DNA of 64,000 nt from Clytia hemisphaerica. Taxonomy: Eukaryota > Cnidaria > Hydrozoa > Leptothecata > Clytiidae. Below, piece after piece: positions 23,109-35,460 of the stretch (the first letter of the stretch is position 1; each line of letters begins with the position of its first letter). The stretch spans positions 288,971 through 352,970 of the forward strand of contig CACVBU010001366.1 of assembly GCA_902728285.1 (NCBI GenBank), in the 5' to 3' direction. The position numbers and the translations under genes are program-made. The notes under the pieces were generated by a model. That model was given only the letters and a program-made list of their open reading frames with translations, did not search any database and was not told the origin of the DNA.

Positions 23109-24057
23109 CATGCTTATTCCACCAGTTCCACCAGTAATATAAATTTTGTCCTGGGTACGAGATTGTGTGCTGGGTTTAGTGAAAAGGAATGTTCTAGAAC
23201 AAAATGACTGACATTTTTATCGTACGATTTCATAGTAGAATAGTACGATTGATAAAAAAAAAATTTTCATTCAAAATTTTCTACAAAAGTCACACCTTAG
23301 ATAGATATGATGTAATAAGTCACACAATCGTCTGAAAAAATCTTTCACGGTATTTTTGCCGATTTTTCAATTTTCATAGTAAGTATAAAAATCAAGATTT
23401 GCTGATTTTTCTTCGTCTACCATCATAAGACAAAGGTGTGATAAGAAATTAAGTATATAAGGATAAGATATATTCATAATTTGAATGAGATGATACATGG
23501 ATGGCTATGATTTTTGTTGACTGAACTATAAAGACAAACACACGACAGCAGCACCTTTTTTACGATTCTGTTCTAGACTACTACTACTAGTTCTAAGTGA
23601 CTATCTTTTAATCTTTGATATGTCAATTAGTCAGTGATTTTAAAGTTTTTATGATAATTAAATTAAAAGTGGAAAACCGTTGACAAGATTTTCAGGGATT
23701 AAATAAATTCTTAGAATGTTCTACAAGAATATGATTTTAATCTAAATTTTTAAACCTTACTTTAGGATTTGCATGCAATAATATCTGTCATAATGAGTTT
23801 TAATCAAAATGTTATATAGGATGGGTGTTGAGTTAGGGGTGTTGATTTCTCTGATATGATATTCTTGCACCCTGTGTATTGACTCGGGTGAGTTGAGGAA
23901 AGTCCAAAACATATTTTGCGTGACGCCGATCGCTTTCTACTGTTTTTACCAAGGCATGTATAGCTTTAAAGAAGCGTAGTAACGAGAGGATTTCGAAAAG
24001 TGCTGGGTCAAGGTTTTATTTTTAACATTATTTGTGACATTTAAATTGTTTTACCGG
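23109..24057. other. gene-free AT-rich stretch
   Basis: No exon, element border or RNA gene was recognised on either strand. Confidence 0.5.
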
Positions 24058-24393
24058 ATACACTTTTTTATAAGAATTTCATTATGGATATTCTTAACTT
24101 TTTTGGGAAAATCATTTTAAAAATATTCTTACAGCATTCTTAGGTTAGGATCCAAATTCAGACTAGGCTTAGCATTTAGTACATACGTCTCATGCATAAA
24201 ATGGTATTTTTATGGAGGAGTGTAGCCTTACTTGGGGGCAATTGACATTTATAATTGAAAATGCTCTAAAATGGCATTCTTAGCTTCAGTAGCCAAATTC
24301 CATGATGGTGATATTCTTAGCACTATTCTAATTTTTTGGCCATTTTCATCATGGACATTCTTATAAAGTATATTCATATAAAAAAAGAGCGTG
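24058..24393. repeat. diverged MITE family B relative
   Basis: Starts ACACTTTTTTATAAGAATTT and ends 'cattcttataaag..aaaaaaagagcgtgt'. The interior 'attctta' words are spaced as in family B, but sequence identity is low. Confidence 0.5.
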
Positions 24394-25964
24394 TAGGGTG
24401 CAGAGACGTGTCATTGATCAAGGTTCCTTTTCAGCCTCTGGAAATCTCTGACAGGTCGAAAATAACCAAATTTAAAATAGCATATCTGACAGGGTCAATT
24501 TTTGGCTATTTTCAAATTCATTTATCTTCCACTTGTTTCACTGAACCACTTTCAGGTGTATTTAGAAGTACAATCGAAATTCCGTACTCGATTTTTTGTT
24601 TTTCATGGTCTAATTTTTGAATAATCTTCAAAGCTAATTCACTGTCAAGACGTAATGTGAAATGCTTACAGATGGTCGATACCATATTACCTTAATAGAG
24701 GGCTAAAAGCTTTTACTTTGATTGATATACGTCTTAAACACGTCAATAGTAAGAAAGCGAACATCAAAGTATTATTTCTGATCGGCTAGGGGTTAAAACG
24801 ATAACCATATAACACACGCTTTCCACTGGGAGGAAGAAAGATTAAAATGCTTAAAAGAAAAATACCAGAAAATTAAGAACGCACGTTTTTCAGCTTATGA
24901 TGAATCATAATTTAGTTTATAATCTATGATAAGTACTAAAGTCTTCATACCGCCATCATTAAATGATAATCTAGAACACCCACGTTTAAAATCTTCGAAT
25001 GCAAAATTTTAAAGCAGTGGCTTTACGTAGATAAGATTTTATTGAATTTTGGATGTGTATTATTAGCTAGACGATGCTATCGTCTGTTTAGAGATCAGTA
25101 AACGCAGGAAAATATACATGCCCAGAGTCAGGGCGTCAGGGCGGTTTACGCCTCTCTTAAACTATTCCCTTTTTCATTGATCTTGTGTAGACGATAGCTT
25201 AATGTTGCACAGAATCAAAATTGGCGGACTGTGGATTTTGGGTGTAATGAGAAACTTTTCGAGCTTTGAATGGGGCGTACGATATTTCGGAATTGCAGAA
25301 ATCGACCCTTTTCTCTTCGGAACTTTGGAAACCGGGCAAATTTCCTTCGGTATTTCGGAATGATGAAATTGTTTCGGTATCGGAAATCCATAAATTTTTG
25401 CTTCAGAGTTTCGGTATCATAAATTTTTTATCCCCCTTTTTTGGAATTCCTACATGAAAAATCAAATTTGATGAAAAATTAGTCAAAACGAGGAGAAATA
25501 CCAAAAAATCGGTATCGGAATTGCAAGTATTTTTTTACAGAATCTCGGAAATTTTAGCAAAATTTTTCCAAAAGTTTCCAAAGCTTAGCGAGTCTATTTG
25601 AGTGGAGAAGAGAAAGTTTGAGTGTCTTCTTTTCTAACAAAAGATTTGATACCCTGTTTTTTCGTCTTTTTTCGCTCTTTTTGAAAAAAGATTTTTTACT
25701 CTTTTTGTCCTAACTTTTGGTCTAATGAAGCAATTTTAAAGTTTGATATACCAAAATTTAAGTTAAACCCTCCTCTAAACGATTTCGAAAAAATCAAGCT
25801 AATATATTTTTTCACTTTTTCTCAATTTTGAATCAAACAGGGGGAAGTTTTTTCAGAGACACCCGGTATTTCCCGTTGGAGAAAAATCCTGGCAATCTTT
25901 CGAGACCATGTTATGAACGGTTTTCAATCGGGTTTTCAAATTAGTCGGGGTCCTAGCAGGGTTC
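24394..25964. other. gene-free stretch with a MITE family D remnant
   Basis: A family D copy with an internal deletion lies at 25069-25199 (AGACGATGCTATCGTCTG to 'tgtagacgatagctt'). From 25260 to 25560 words such as 'tttcggaat' and 'tttcggtat' recur; short versions also occur near 20210 and 59140, suggesting another old repeat. No genes were seen. Confidence 0.45.
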
Positions 25965-25970
25965 TATAGA

Positions 25971-26235
25971 ACACCCCTGTGTCACAGACCGGCTGGGACC
26001 CAAGCTCCACTGAAAAATCTGGTAAGGATTCCGTGGAATTTCAGCCCCACTGGGAAATTGACTTAGATTTCATCCCCACTATTTAAAAATGTTGCTTAAA
26101 AATTTCACTTCAAAACCATCCCACTGGAGTTTTTACCCTTTGAACAATAGAATTTCTATCCCCATTAGAATTTCGATGAGAATTTTTATCCACACTAGGG
26201 AAAAGAGTTCCACCGGGGCTGTGACACAGGGGTGT
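25971..26235. repeat. MITE family A, complete copy with 6-bp TSD
   Basis: A 265-bp reference copy begins ACACCCCTGTGTCACAGACC and ends GGGGCTGTGACACAGGGGTGT, flanked by TATAGA at 25965-25970 and 26236-26241. The two arms are complementary for about 20 bases. Confidence 0.92.
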
Positions 26236-26979
26236 TATAGATGTATTATAAGCGTATAAAGTCCCGTAAGTCTTATGTGATGTAATATTATTGAAAATCG
26301 ATCAAAATTTCGGTGCGTAGGGCTTGCAGCAACCATGTCTCATCAAGGTCACTGAGGAATTCTGTCAATGTAAACGAGCCAAGCAAATCAGATAACACCA
26401 GCTAATATGCTTAATATCTATTTGAGCCAGTTGAAAAATTTTCTCCTCATAAACTTAACTATTTTTCTTTCCCTATATTTTATTAGTTTGTTTAAAGTAT
26501 TTAAAGAGATTACTTTTGGTCCTATATAGGACTCAGGAGTTCTTTATTTAAACTGTTTTTTCTTTTAGTTTTTTAATCCTTTTTCGAGTGCATCATTGAC
26601 TTCAAGAGACCCTTACTACCATTAAATAGTCGGGTGCATACCGCAATTTATTACATTTCACGATGTAATACGTATATGATATGACTGTTACATCCTAAGA
26701 ATACAATCAAATGTAATATAAATTCAAACCATTATGAGCTACGAAACTGATGAATGAAAGTTGTACACAGCAGTGCTGAGCGAGGCGTACATGATTGTTT
26801 TTTATAAGAATCAAAAGTCTCAAATTTGCAAAATTGTGAACATGTACTGAGCCTCAAAAGTTTATTCAGTTATTTATCATTTATTAATTCTAAAGCAACG
26901 CAAATTTTAAGGCTTTTTATCTTGCTTGAGAAAGATTGAATAATATTCCTTCTTCTAGCCCCTATCAGCACCCATATAT

Positions 26980-27267
26980 ACACCCCTGTGTCACAGACCC
27001 GCTGATCCCAGTGAGGCTGGACTGGAAAATTTGGCAAAAGTTTCGTCCCCAGTGGGAAAAATGCCCTAGAGTTTCAGCCCCACTGAGAAAATGACTTTGA
27101 TTTCATCCTCATTCGAAATTCAATGTTTAAAAATTGCACTCCAAAACCATCTCCACTGGATTCTTTAACCTTGGAACAATAGAATCTCTATCCCCATTGA
27201 AATTTCATTCGAAATTTTTATCCCCGCTGTAGGAAAAGATTTCACCGGGGCTGTGAGATAGGGGTGT
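26980..27267. repeat. MITE family A copy
   Basis: A 288-bp copy, ACACCCCTGTGTCACAGACC to 'ggggctgtgagataggggtgt', in the same orientation as the copy 1 kb upstream. Confidence 0.88.
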
Positions 27268-28794
27268 ATAGAATTGTCCGATGATGCTAGATAGACTGGA
27301 CATATCAACTTTCCAGGAGCGCACGATTACATCATGGATAGCCAATCAAGTTGACATTCTAAGCTTCAATCAAAATGCTCAATCGATTCACTTATAATTG
27401 TCATGGGGTCATTTTCCTATGATTGTATCATTTTGTTAAATTTTCATTGATGATAAAGCTTGAAAACTATTAACATTTTGACAATTAAAATGGACAACGG
27501 TTTTTTTGTTATGATTTTATGACTGTTGTGGGGGTCTCGTGATAACAATTGCATAAAAAACATAAAGAATGCTAGATATTGTCATTTAAAATGAATGAAA
27601 AATATCAAATAAAAAGAATTTATAATCTTTCATTCTGGTTTTTTAAACAAAGAAAACTTGACATGGGCTGATTTTCTGGTCTGATGTAATGAATGTCATT
27701 GAGAAGGTTTTTTTTTTCGTATATGATGAAATGAATGGATTTGTATGTTGGAAGAGGTGGGATTGACTGAGGTGTAGTTTTCTAAGTGTAGATTTATATC
27801 GATTGTGCACCGATTCCCTATCTGAAACTATTGTAGATGAATCTTATATTCAGCTAAATTTTCTTGGATTGTTAAGCTTGTATTCTGAATCTGAGTATTA
27901 ATTAATAGCTCGAAAGAATTTCAGTATCATTAATTACGAGTTTAATTAGTGTTTCTTTTGTGCATACCTCTTCAAATGAAATCAATATTCGACCTCTCCC
28001 TTTAGATCGGTCTATGTTAATTACACTGTTCTTATCGCCAAAGGTTTTGAGTTTCTTAGGCGGAAATTTCTCGGAAATGTTCATTTTCAGCTAAAATGTT
28101 TTCATTTATTTTTTCCTTTTTGAGCAAAATCTTGAATATAGACTGATCTTGGTCACTAAGGGAAATCCACAATTTGTTTATTATATGCAACCCAAAATTC
28201 TTCATGGCAACTAAACTTGGAAAAAATAGAAATAAACTTGGAATGTGATAGAGATTTACAACTGTCACTCAATATATACCTTTCAAATTTAATTTCGAAC
28301 ACTTGATCCTTTGCACTAATCCTATTTCGTATCTGATGCTATCGAGAAATTATTATCCTCACATCCACGCGCCATTTTGATTCTCTCTACTCAGAATCTA
28401 AGCTATAATAGCTACGTGGGAGGTTAAAATCAAGTCATAATTTAACTAGTAGTAAAGTATGAGTAAGCTAGATTTTAATGAATGAAGTATTCTTTTTCAA
28501 CTTAAGAAATGTAATCAAAGTTGTGTAATCAGAATTGTGCATGTATATCTCATGTAGATTTCGACATTGAGCTTTGGTGGATTTCAATAATCGATTTTTT
28601 AGTAATTTTAAACTATAATTGTGGTAGTTGTGTCATTGTTGTAATAACAAAGATTAGGTTAGAGAAGTTAGAGGTTAGGTTCTCAGGAAAAAAAACATTG
28701 TTTATAATGCCTTGAAAAGCTGGGAAAAGCTAATTATAATTGGAAGATTTAAGTCGAATCTCAAAAAGTTCATCTCGATGTTTGAAAATTTTGA
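27268..28794. other. gene-free AT-rich stretch
   Basis: No exon was recognised. Short ORFs on both strands here (27902-28268 minus, 28521-28715 plus) lack splice context and domain resemblance. Confidence 0.5.
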
Positions 28795-29071
28795 ACACCC
28801 CTGTCTCACAGCATCCCACTGGAACTTTTTTCTTCAGTGGAGATAAACATTCCTATTGAATTCCCGATGGGGATAGAAATTCTATGTTCCATGTTAAAAA
28901 ATCCAGTGGGGATGGTTTCGGAGTACAATTTTTAAACATTCAATTTCGAATGGGAATGAAGTCAAAGTCATTTTCCCAGTTTGGCTGAAATTCCAGGGTA
29001 TTTTCCTACCGGGGACGATTTTTTTGCCAAATTTTCCAATGGGGCTGGGTTCCCAGTGGGTCTGTGACACG
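28795..29071. repeat. MITE family A copy, inverted orientation
   Basis: Starts ACACCCCTGTCTCACAGC and runs in the opposite orientation to 25971. The right terminus is shortened after 'gtctgtgacac', yet TTTTGA flanks both sides (28789-28794 and just after the break), in line with the 6-bp target length. Confidence 0.8.
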
Positions 29072-29164
29072 TTTTTGACAATAGGTTAACCGAAAATAAC
29101 GAAACGGATTTTTCAAAAAGTAAAATTGCAAAAACAATTGAAACACGACGTTAAATCAATAGAC

Positions 29165-29380
29165 AAGAAATTGACAGGAATGGATCTTATCGGAGCTTTT
29201 GACTTTTCTAAAAAACGATGCATTGTGGGATTATTTCAGGGGTATTACAAAAGAAATCTCTTGGGAATTCCTCGAGGGAATTCTATTGTAATACCCCCGA
29301 AACAATCCCACAATGCATCGCTGTCTTAGAAAAACCAAAAACTCCAAACATCTATTCCTGTCAATTTCTTGAGTAATAAG
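29165..29380. repeat. long imperfect palindrome (about 2 x 100 bp)
   Basis: The left arm 'aaattgacaggaat..gatgcattgtgggatt..ggggtattac' is mirrored by 'gtaatacccc..aatcccacaatgcatc..attcctgtcaattt' around a centre at about 29270 (GAATTCCTCGAGGGAATTC). No target-site duplication was defined. An ORF across it is an artefact of the palindrome. About 50 bases to the right, 'cggacacactgta' resembles the end of a Tc1/mariner-type element (compare 34980). Confidence 0.8.
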
Positions 29381-29530
29381 GTCCATCCATATAAATTATA
29401 ACTACTCTTAGGTATACAAATTCAGCTAACTTTTCGGACACACTGTATCATTTAATATTGATTAACGAGAACATTAGGAACATCAGATGGACGTTGTCAT
29501 GACATTCTGTTGTCTTCTGTGACGAAAAAT

Positions 29531-29802
29531 ACACCCCTGCCTCACAGCCCTGGTGAAACTTTAACCCACAGTGGGATAAAAATTTCTATCAAAATCCCAA
29601 TGGGGAAATTATATTGTTCCTGAGCTTAAAATATCCATTGGGGATGTTTTTGAATAGCAATTTGGATAAAATGGGGTTAAAATTCAATAAAAGTCAATTT
29701 CCCAGTGGGGCTGAAATTGTTGGGTATTTTGTCCACCGGGACGAAATTTTGGCCAAATTTTTCAGTGGGGCTGGGGTCCAAGCTGGTCCCATGGTACAGG
29801 GC
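29531..29802. repeat. MITE family A copy, inverted orientation
   Basis: ACACCCCTGCCTCACAGCCC begins a copy whose interior follows 28795-29071. The right end is degraded ('tggtacagggca'). Confidence 0.78.
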
Positions 29803-30627
29803 AATAAATAATGTGCAAATAGTGAATGTGAGCATATTGATGTGCCTTGATTGACAAGTTAGATTTCAATTCTCTCATTAAAGAAATCAGTTTTCACGTC
29901 CTGAAAATTGGAATAAAAATGAAAATATTTTTCCATATATCAAAGCATTGTCCAAAACAAAATTTCTAAATGCGGGGCAAACTTAGGAATTTACTTTTTC
30001 TTGCTTGAAAAAGTCAAAGATTCCTCTCTAGCCCCTTTGGGGCTCAATATGATATCAAGGCTGTGTCGCATTTGTCTGGACACGCATTGTTACTAGAATG
30101 TTCTTGAAATTGACAAATCACTACAAAGGAAGCTTAAGCCATAAAAGGAAGTTAGCCTTAGCGTGTCCAAATTCTGGGGTGACTATCCCACAGTTCCTCC
30201 TTCTGCTCTTCGCTATAATCCGGTCTCTTGACGACTTCATTACAGTTCTATTACTGAACAGCTAAAGAATGCAGACGTTGAGAAGTAAAAAACACATAAC
30301 AACAACGTAGCTAATGAAATTATGCGGAACTGTTTGGTCTAATTTGGAAAGCTAGACAATATTTTGCTAAAATAGAGAATTTTGGCATTCCTTTTCCTTT
30401 ATGTATACCAAATGCGCCATGTGACTAATCTAATTTTTGAGCCGCAATGAATAACGGTATATCGGACTTTTTTTTAACATAATCAGTTTTTTTCGTTTAA
30501 TTGTTTATTTCAATCGTTATTCGTGTTAATTTTTTTTCGTTGTTTTGTTTTTAACCGTTATTTTCATTTTTTCCTTCCTCTTTTCTCTTTATTACATTTA
30601 GTGAATAGTTGACGGATTAATTTAAGG
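29803..30627. other. upstream region of hedgehog paralogue B
   Basis: No exon was recognised. Around 29960-30050 a degraded MITE family F fragment ('aaatgcggggcaaactta', 'ctctagcccctttggggct') is present. Confidence 0.45.
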
Positions 30628-30637
30628 TATATAAAGG
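30628..30637 (+). promoter_or_regulatory. candidate TATA box of hedgehog B
   Basis: TATATAAAGG is a good match to a TATA box, about 300 bases before the ATG at 30934. It would imply a start near 30660 and a leader of roughly 270 bases, unless a leader intron exists. Sequence match only. Confidence 0.4.
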
Positions 30638-30933
30638 CCCTCCATTCATTCATAACATACCTACACTGACAAGACTACAAATACAAAAAACCATTGATAA
30701 CAAAACACACTCAATGAATTTAATAGTAATAGTATAGATTACAAAATAAAAACATGTACAAATCTGGTCAGTAAAATACACGAAAAACAACACAAAAAGT
30801 ATTGTATTTAACCTATTTAACACGTTGTCTAGTGCTATTTTGTTTTATTATCATTACATACTTTTTTAGACGGTAGACAAAATTTCTGGCATTTTGATTT
30901 GAAGAGCTGGTTCGGTTGTTGCGAAAGGTGAAT

Positions 30934-33900
30934 ATGGCAAACCAATTTATTGGAACACTACTTCTTTGTTTACAATTATTCAAAGTACACCTTGCTTGTG
31001 GGCCTGGCTCTGGCACTTCACGAGGCCGACTTCGCGACCACAATATTAAAGGAAATCGTTTACCAGATGTACCAGAGTTTTCTACAGCTGCCAGTGGACC
31101 ATTCCCGGGTGCTAAACACCGTACTGATCCAGGATTGGTCGATATTTTGTCTACTGATATTGTTTTTAAAGATAAATCGTACAATGCTAATGCAAGAAAA
31201 TCGATAAAGGTATTCTTTTATAAAAAGGCTTTAAATCACAAAAATCTTTAGTAGGAAATAACTGATATTCGGAAATATTTCTTATTATTCTTAAAGAAAT
31301 GTTGCAACTAGTATAGTACATTCTGGTGTTTTTTAAAGTTCTTATAGTTTGTATAGATAAGGCACGGTTAGTAAGACTTCCATTTCAACACAACCCCAGA
31401 GCCATTTTCACCACTGTTTGATTTTACTGATGGACGAGATACATTCAACACAATATGCCATTTCATGAAAGTTCAACGACTACCTCGTTTTGAAAGCATT
31501 GCCAAGGTATATTAATTACATCCCTTGAATATTCAACTGCTTCTTTAATAAAATTGAGGGGACTGGGTAAGAAATTGACCCCAACCATCAATTTCTTTCC
31601 ATTTTTTTCCTTAGACTTGTCACAGTTCATTGAAAAAACTTGCTGGTGTTGTCAAACGCTTCTGGAAAAACAAATACAAAGTCTACGTCCTAGAGGGTTA
31701 CTTACCCTACGGAAAAAAATCATTATATAAACATGGAAAACATTCTTTACATTATGCTGGCCAAGCTTTTGATATTTCACTGACCAACTCCCCTGAGAAT
31801 ACCAATGACCGGCTCGGCGAAGTCGTTCCTGAACATACCTTGAGGACCCTTGCTGGTTTGGCGTATTACAATGCACAATTTACGTTCGTTCAATTGAAGA
31901 AAAACCATCTGCATGTCTCTTGTGACTCAACAGGTAAAATGTCTTGCATTTGATTTTATTCAAGGCCGTTGTAGTGGAGGGACCGGAATACTGGTATTCT
32001 TTTCATGAATTACCGACCGGCCAAATATTTCTCTAATACCGGTTAAAAATGTTCTGAAGGGTACTATGATACTGGATTTCCGATCATTTTGCCGTGAATT
32101 ACCAAAATATTGGCCAACGGAGACTCGAAACCCAATTTCATATCATTAATTTCGACTGAACGTTTCAATACGCAGGAAGGTCTAATAGAATCAACATGGA
32201 ATTCATTCATCTAAATTACGGAGAGTTAGTGAAGACAGTAAAGATGAGAAATACAGACTGAGTCTACTGATAAAGATCTTCGTGTAGGAAATCACGAATC
32301 TCTCTCGTGATAGTTGAAATACTTTGAATTTCATAAGGAATGTGATGGATGGTGCTGTTTTTCAAATCGTACGAGCAACATACTTACAAATCAAGTTGAA
32401 TTGAGTCCGTAATCTATTCGGTGCAGGCTTTTTTTACATAGTTGGCGCTCTCTAATTCGACGCTCTACTATTCGATAGGCTCATGAAAATCGTATTCCCT
32501 TGAAGATCGAATAAGATAGCGTCAACTGTACTTCAAAATGAAATTCCCCCAAAAAAAAGATCATTTCAAATTATTACTTTAAATTTCTGTGGGCGAATTA
32601 ATTTCATTAAAAGTTTGTGCACCTACCGAAAGGCTAAACTAGATGCAAGTACATTAAAATTAAATACTTTCTATTGGGTTTGAAAGGTCACTCTCGATCT
32701 TCTTCAGTTTTTACAATATGGAAAAATTCTAAAAACAAGTTTATGAGGAGGTCATTGAAAATCAAGGGGTCAGTGAATCGAGGCAAAAAATTATGTTAGC
32801 GTACATGCATGTAAAAAGAATTTAGTCCAAAAAAATTGATTTAGTCTAAAAAATTGATTTAGTCTAAAAAATCCATAGAGTCTCGAAAATTCCTGGCTAA
32901 AAAACGGAATTCTTTTTGGAATAGCGGCGTCATGGTTTTTATTTTGACAACATTTTTGTCCTTTTTAATGGCACACTATCGCCACAGGGATAGTGTAAGA
33001 ATTTTCGATCCCAGGACAGTAGCTATAGTCTCACTAAAGTGACAAAATTATATTTCAAGTTTTGCATTATGTAATACATTCTAAAAGAAAAGAGAAGAAA
33101 ATCAGTCAGTCAAAGTCAGGACATTCAGGTTGCTTTTAGGCGTGTCCCTTTGTTAGGGTTAGGTTCGTTAGGTTCCCACCAAATTTTCTTTTTCAAAATA
33201 TAATCATGTATTTATGCGCCAAATTTCATGACTTTCAACCAAATGCTGTATTTCTTATAAAATTAAGATATAACCGAGTAGACTACACACGTGTCAATTT
33301 TACGGAACATTATACCATTATGTAAGGCGTGCCAATTAAAGGATTAACATTTTGGTGTAAATTTACGGTTATTTAACGGTTCTCACGCCGTTAATTTAAA
33401 GTTAAATATAATCCTTTGAAATAGTACTCGAAATTACCACAAATATACTAAATTGCTAACACTGTGGTATTCATTTAGTTGCCGCCTATATAACCACTGA
33501 AAGCATATTAAGTATATTGACTCGTGTTTAAAGTTGTGCACTTAATGATAAATTAGCGGTCAAAGGATTATAGCAAATTTACTTGGATTAGATTGGTTGA
33601 AACAAAGAATTGTTCCCGTTAAAGGACAATATTTATCCTATCTCCTACCATTTGCTTACACAGCATTTCTTAAACAAAAGAGAGAACAACCTTCTCATCT
33701 GCCAGCGTCAGGCAAGCACAAAATTTTCTATTTTGCTTTATCACCATAGAGACGCGTATTCTTCCTATAACTGAAGGAAATATATCTTTAACTCGCGCGA
33801 TTTGTAACATCTACAACACCCCTGCCTCTGTGACCCAGTAGGATCTTCCCTATTGGCTACACTAATGAGAAAACATCTCCCAAATAGCACATTTTTTCTT

Positions 33901-34777
33901 CCCACTGCAGAAATATCTTCACCCCTCAATTTTAAACAGAACAATTATGTTTGACTATGATCTAAATTAAGATTCACAAAAAATTAGGAGGATCTAACCC
34001 GAGTTCAATACCTCCAATAAAAGTTAAGACTCGACTGTTTTGAGTTTTAGACTATTTTACACTGCATCGATAATTAAACTATAAGTAATAATATTGATCA
34101 ACAACAACAAGACTTAAAACTTATTTATAACTTTTAATGTTTTCTTTCATTCAGGACACGAAGTTTCAAGAGGGCGTTGTTTCAGTGGTGAAAGCTTTGT
34201 AAGAACTCCATCCAAAACCATCGCTATGAAAGATCTCAAAATTGGGGATTCTGTTTTAACAATGAACCCAAATGGTCAGCCAACGTTTAGTGAAGTTACC
34301 ATGATGTTGCATAAAGATGGAACAAGATATGTCGAGGACTTTGTCAATATTGAAACCAATTCCGGAAAATCGATCACCTTGAGCCCGTATCATTTGATTC
34401 AAACATTAGAAACTGGATATGTTTTCAGTAAAGATGTTAAAATCAATCAAACATTACAAACTTATGATGATTCGAAGAATACATTCCAACTCAGTCAAGT
34501 TCGTAATATTTCTTTCGATACTGCAGGAGTTGGTATATACGCTCCGTTAACCAATGAAGGTACTATCATCGTTGACGATGTCTTCGCATCTTGTTATGCT
34601 CTGTTCCCTTCACATAGTGTCTCCCATGCTGTTTTCTGGGTCTGGAGACAGATATACCCATTCCTGGCAAACTCATCTGAAATTTCCTCCAAAACGACCC
34701 AACAAACTTACCATTGGTATGCCGACTTTCTAAGACAATCAATGAATTATTTAAATATCTTCCCCTATCTATTGTAA
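30934..34777 (+). CDS. hedgehog paralogue B (Hh signalling plus Hint/Hog domains)
   Basis: Second hedgehog-family precursor, in the same direction as paralogue A and about 22 kb downstream. Exons are 30934-31209, 31615-31933 and 34155-34777, with the same phases (0 and 1) as A, giving 405 aa. The signal peptide is residues 1-21, with the CGPG lipidation motif at C22. The signalling domain holds DIVFKD in exon 1 and LHYAGQAFD in exon 2; zinc ligands H138, D145 and H192 are all present, unlike A. The calcium-site acidic cluster is poorly kept. The Hint domain starts at C207 (GRCFSGES) with GDSVLTM, LSPYHLI and VDDVFASCYA, then a Hog-like tail with HWY. Arg precedes the catalytic Cys, and H251 replaces the Asp that activates sterol. 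ATG 30934 is chosen because it starts the hydrophobic signal sequence; an upstream near-cognate frame extension has no support. Confidence 0.94.
32438..32528. repeat. short TA-flanked MITE (pogo/Tigger-like ends)
   Basis: A 91-bp element in intron 2 of hedgehog B. The right end GCGTCAACTG is followed by TA, and the left 'catagttggcgctc' is preceded by TA. The larger copy at 49298-49475 starts CAGTTGACGCTCTTTTATTC. CAGT ends with TA duplication fit the Tc1/mariner-pogo group. Confidence 0.65.
33816..33925. repeat. MITE family A fragment in hedgehog B intron 2
   Basis: ACACCCCTGCCTCTGTGACCC begins a fragment of the family A left end; similarity fades after about 110 bases. Confidence 0.5.
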
Positions 34778-34883
34778 TGAATTCAGAAAAAGAGTGTATC
34801 TAAAATATGACAGATGTAAATATTATAAATATAATATAAATACAGTGCACGATATTATTAGGATCCTAATTTTCACTAAACGC

Positions 34884-35460
34884 CGAAACAACATTCATCT
34901 TACGTTTGTGGTAGAACCTTACATGAACGTTAAAACAATGTTGTGTTCAAGTTAGGACTCCTACAGCTAAAAGTCACCAATACAGTGTGTCCGAAAAAAT
35001 ATTAAACAGGATTCACTCCTTTGAAATTCAAGCATAGCTTTAGTACCTTTTTCAAGGGTTTTATGGACCCTAATTTTTGCAAAATTTCGAATCATTGTGT
35101 CTATTCCCTCTGAATATACGTATTCTAGACATGCTTCTACAATCCGTGCCATAATATTTTTGCACTTTTGGCTAATTTACCATTTTTCGAAAATTGAAGT
35201 TCGAGCGAGAATGTCAATTTTAGGCCCTCAACTTGATTTCATCGATTATTTCGATCTGGGAGGGATTTATTGGTTTCTAGGCTATATTTCAGGCCCTACT
35301 GGACCATTTTTGAACTTTTGGATCCTCAGATCCTAAGGTCCTAAGTCTTAAGTCTAGCGTTAAAACTCAGAGTTAAAACTCTACCCTTCGAACCTACTTT
35401 AGAGCACTTACAAATCGATTGTGGTTTCAAAACACCCCGGTGAATTTCCCTTTGTGCCAA
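34884..35460. repeat. MITE C remnant followed by a dispersed repeat
   Basis: 34884-34960 retains 'gaaacaacattcatctta' and 'aacgttaaaacaatgttg', a decayed MITE family C. From 34980 the sequence TACAGTGTGTCCGAAAAAAT resembles a Tc1/mariner-type terminus. From about 35170 to 35455 the sequence reappears inverted at 63705-64000 ('ggatcctcagatcctaaggt', 'acttacaaatcgattgtgg'), showing a repeat of at least 280 bp. Confidence 0.65.

Noticed and set aside
29126..29329. 67-codon ORF as a small gene
   Set aside because: It spans both arms of a long palindrome, and part of the peptide reflects the inverted arm.
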